DNA of 5,974 nucleotides from Gammaproteobacteria bacterium (GTDB taxonomy: Bacteria; Pseudomonadota; Gammaproteobacteria; GRL18), in the NCBI GenBank assembly GCA_027076245.1, contig JALTKC010000185.1:1-5974 (forward strand), written 5' to 3'. Under the pieces are notes generated by a model. The model had not been told where the DNA came from. It saw only the letters and a list, made by a program, of their open reading frames with translations, and made no database searches. Position numbers and translations under genes: made by a program. Shown piece after piece: positions 5,383 through 5,974 of this stretch (positions are counted from its first letter, which is position 1; each line of letters opens with the position of its first letter).

Positions 5383-5974
5383 ATGAGAATTGTTTTATTA
5401 GGCGCTCCAGGTTCTGGTAAAGGTACACAGGCAAAATTACTGGTTGAAAAATACGGCATCCCGCAAATATCAACCGGTGACTTACTCAGGGCTGCAGTCA
5501 GGGATGAAACGGAATACGGTCTAAAGGCTAAAGAAGCCATGGAAGCCGGAGAGCTGGTTTCAGATGAAATTGTACTGGGTATTATAGAAGAGCGTCTTAA
5601 AGAACCGGATGCAATATACGGTTTTATTCTGGACGGTTTTCCAAGAAATATTCCCCAGGCTGAAGCGCTGGATAAAATGTTAAATTCTATCTACCAGCCC
5701 CTGGAAAAAACCATTCTTATTTATGTTGATCAGGATGATCTGATGCGTCGTTTAACAGGCCGAAGAACTTGTGCAGACTGCGGACAAATGTATAACATCT
5801 ATACCAACCCGCCCATGCTTTCCGATGTCTGTGACAAATGCGGTGGCAAACTCATTCAGCGTGCCGATGATAATGAAGATACTATCCGTCATCGCCTTAA
5901 AGTCTATAGTTCGCAAACAGAGCCGTTAATATCCTATTATAAACAGCAAAGCAAAAATGTAGCGATTGATGGTA
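5383..5974 (+). CDS. adk: Adenylate kinase with zinc-finger-type LID, 5' part
   Basis: Adenylate kinase interconverts ATP plus AMP and two ADP, setting cytoplasmic adenylate balance. The frame starts at ATG 5383 (MRIVLLGAPGSGKGT) and runs off the right edge after 197 codons; the family is usually 214-220 residues, so only a short C-terminus is missing. Visible elements are the P-loop GAPGSGKGT (7-15), STGD with Arg36 (AMP site, 30-36), DGFPRN with Arg88 (84-89) and RRLTGRR (122-128). The LID has Cys130-x-x-Cys133 and Cys150-x-x-Cys153, and is followed by QRADDNEDT and the arginines at 169 and 171. The four cysteines indicate a structural zinc site, unlike the cysteine-free E. coli LID. GTGAG at 5372-5376 is the probable ribosome site. 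The gene diverges from the moeB-like gene. Confidence 0.96.
   Translation, partial: MRIVLLGAPGSGKGTQAKLLVEKYGIPQISTGDLLRAAVRDETEYGLKAKEAMEAGELVSDEIVLGIIEERLKEPDAIYGFILDGFPRNIPQAEALDKMLNSIYQPLEKTILIYVDQDDLMRRLTGRRTCADCGQMYNIYTNPPMLSDVCDKCGGKLIQRADDNEDTIRHRLKVYSSQTEPLISYYKQQSKNVAIDG

Overview
The window looks like chromosomal housekeeping DNA from a gammaproteobacterium. The GatB, Hsp33, DusC-type Dus and MoeB/ThiF proteins all read as full-length members of proteobacterial families, and the intergenic stretches are visibly more AT-rich than the genes. The presence of GatCAB means that Gln-tRNA and/or Asn-tRNA is made by transamidation. The adenylate kinase carries a four-cysteine LID, unlike the E. 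coli type, so the host is unlikely to be an enteric bacterium. I cannot name the genus from sequence alone.

Layout, left to right. (1) The 3' end of gatA runs off the left edge. (2) A 219-bp gatA-gatB spacer holds a 115-bp palindromic element: perfect 25-bp inverted arms around a second perfect 10-bp hairpin. (3) Complete gatB follows, with hslO (Hsp33) 22 bp behind it, probably in one transcript. (4) The hslO-downstream spacer holds a 24-bp dyad containing a perfect FNR/ANR-type half-site pair (TTGAT-N4-ATCAA), a second 8-bp dyad, and a consensus Shine-Dalgarno ahead of a 60-codon gene of unknown function. (5) A strong hairpin separates that gene from two minus-strand genes, moeB-like then dusC, spaced 30 bp apart and probably an operon. 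(6) A 248-bp AT-rich divergent spacer leads to adk on the plus strand, which runs off the right edge.

Functionally the window mixes translation fidelity and tRNA biology (GatA/GatB, DusC), redox-regulated proteostasis (Hsp33), sulfur-carrier activation for molybdopterin or thiamine synthesis (MoeB/ThiF) and adenine nucleotide balance (Adk). No mobile-element gene, CRISPR array, tRNA or rRNA is visible. The least ordinary items are the small gene with its apparent oxygen-responsive control region and the palindromic element inside the gat locus. No clear new multi-gene system is present.
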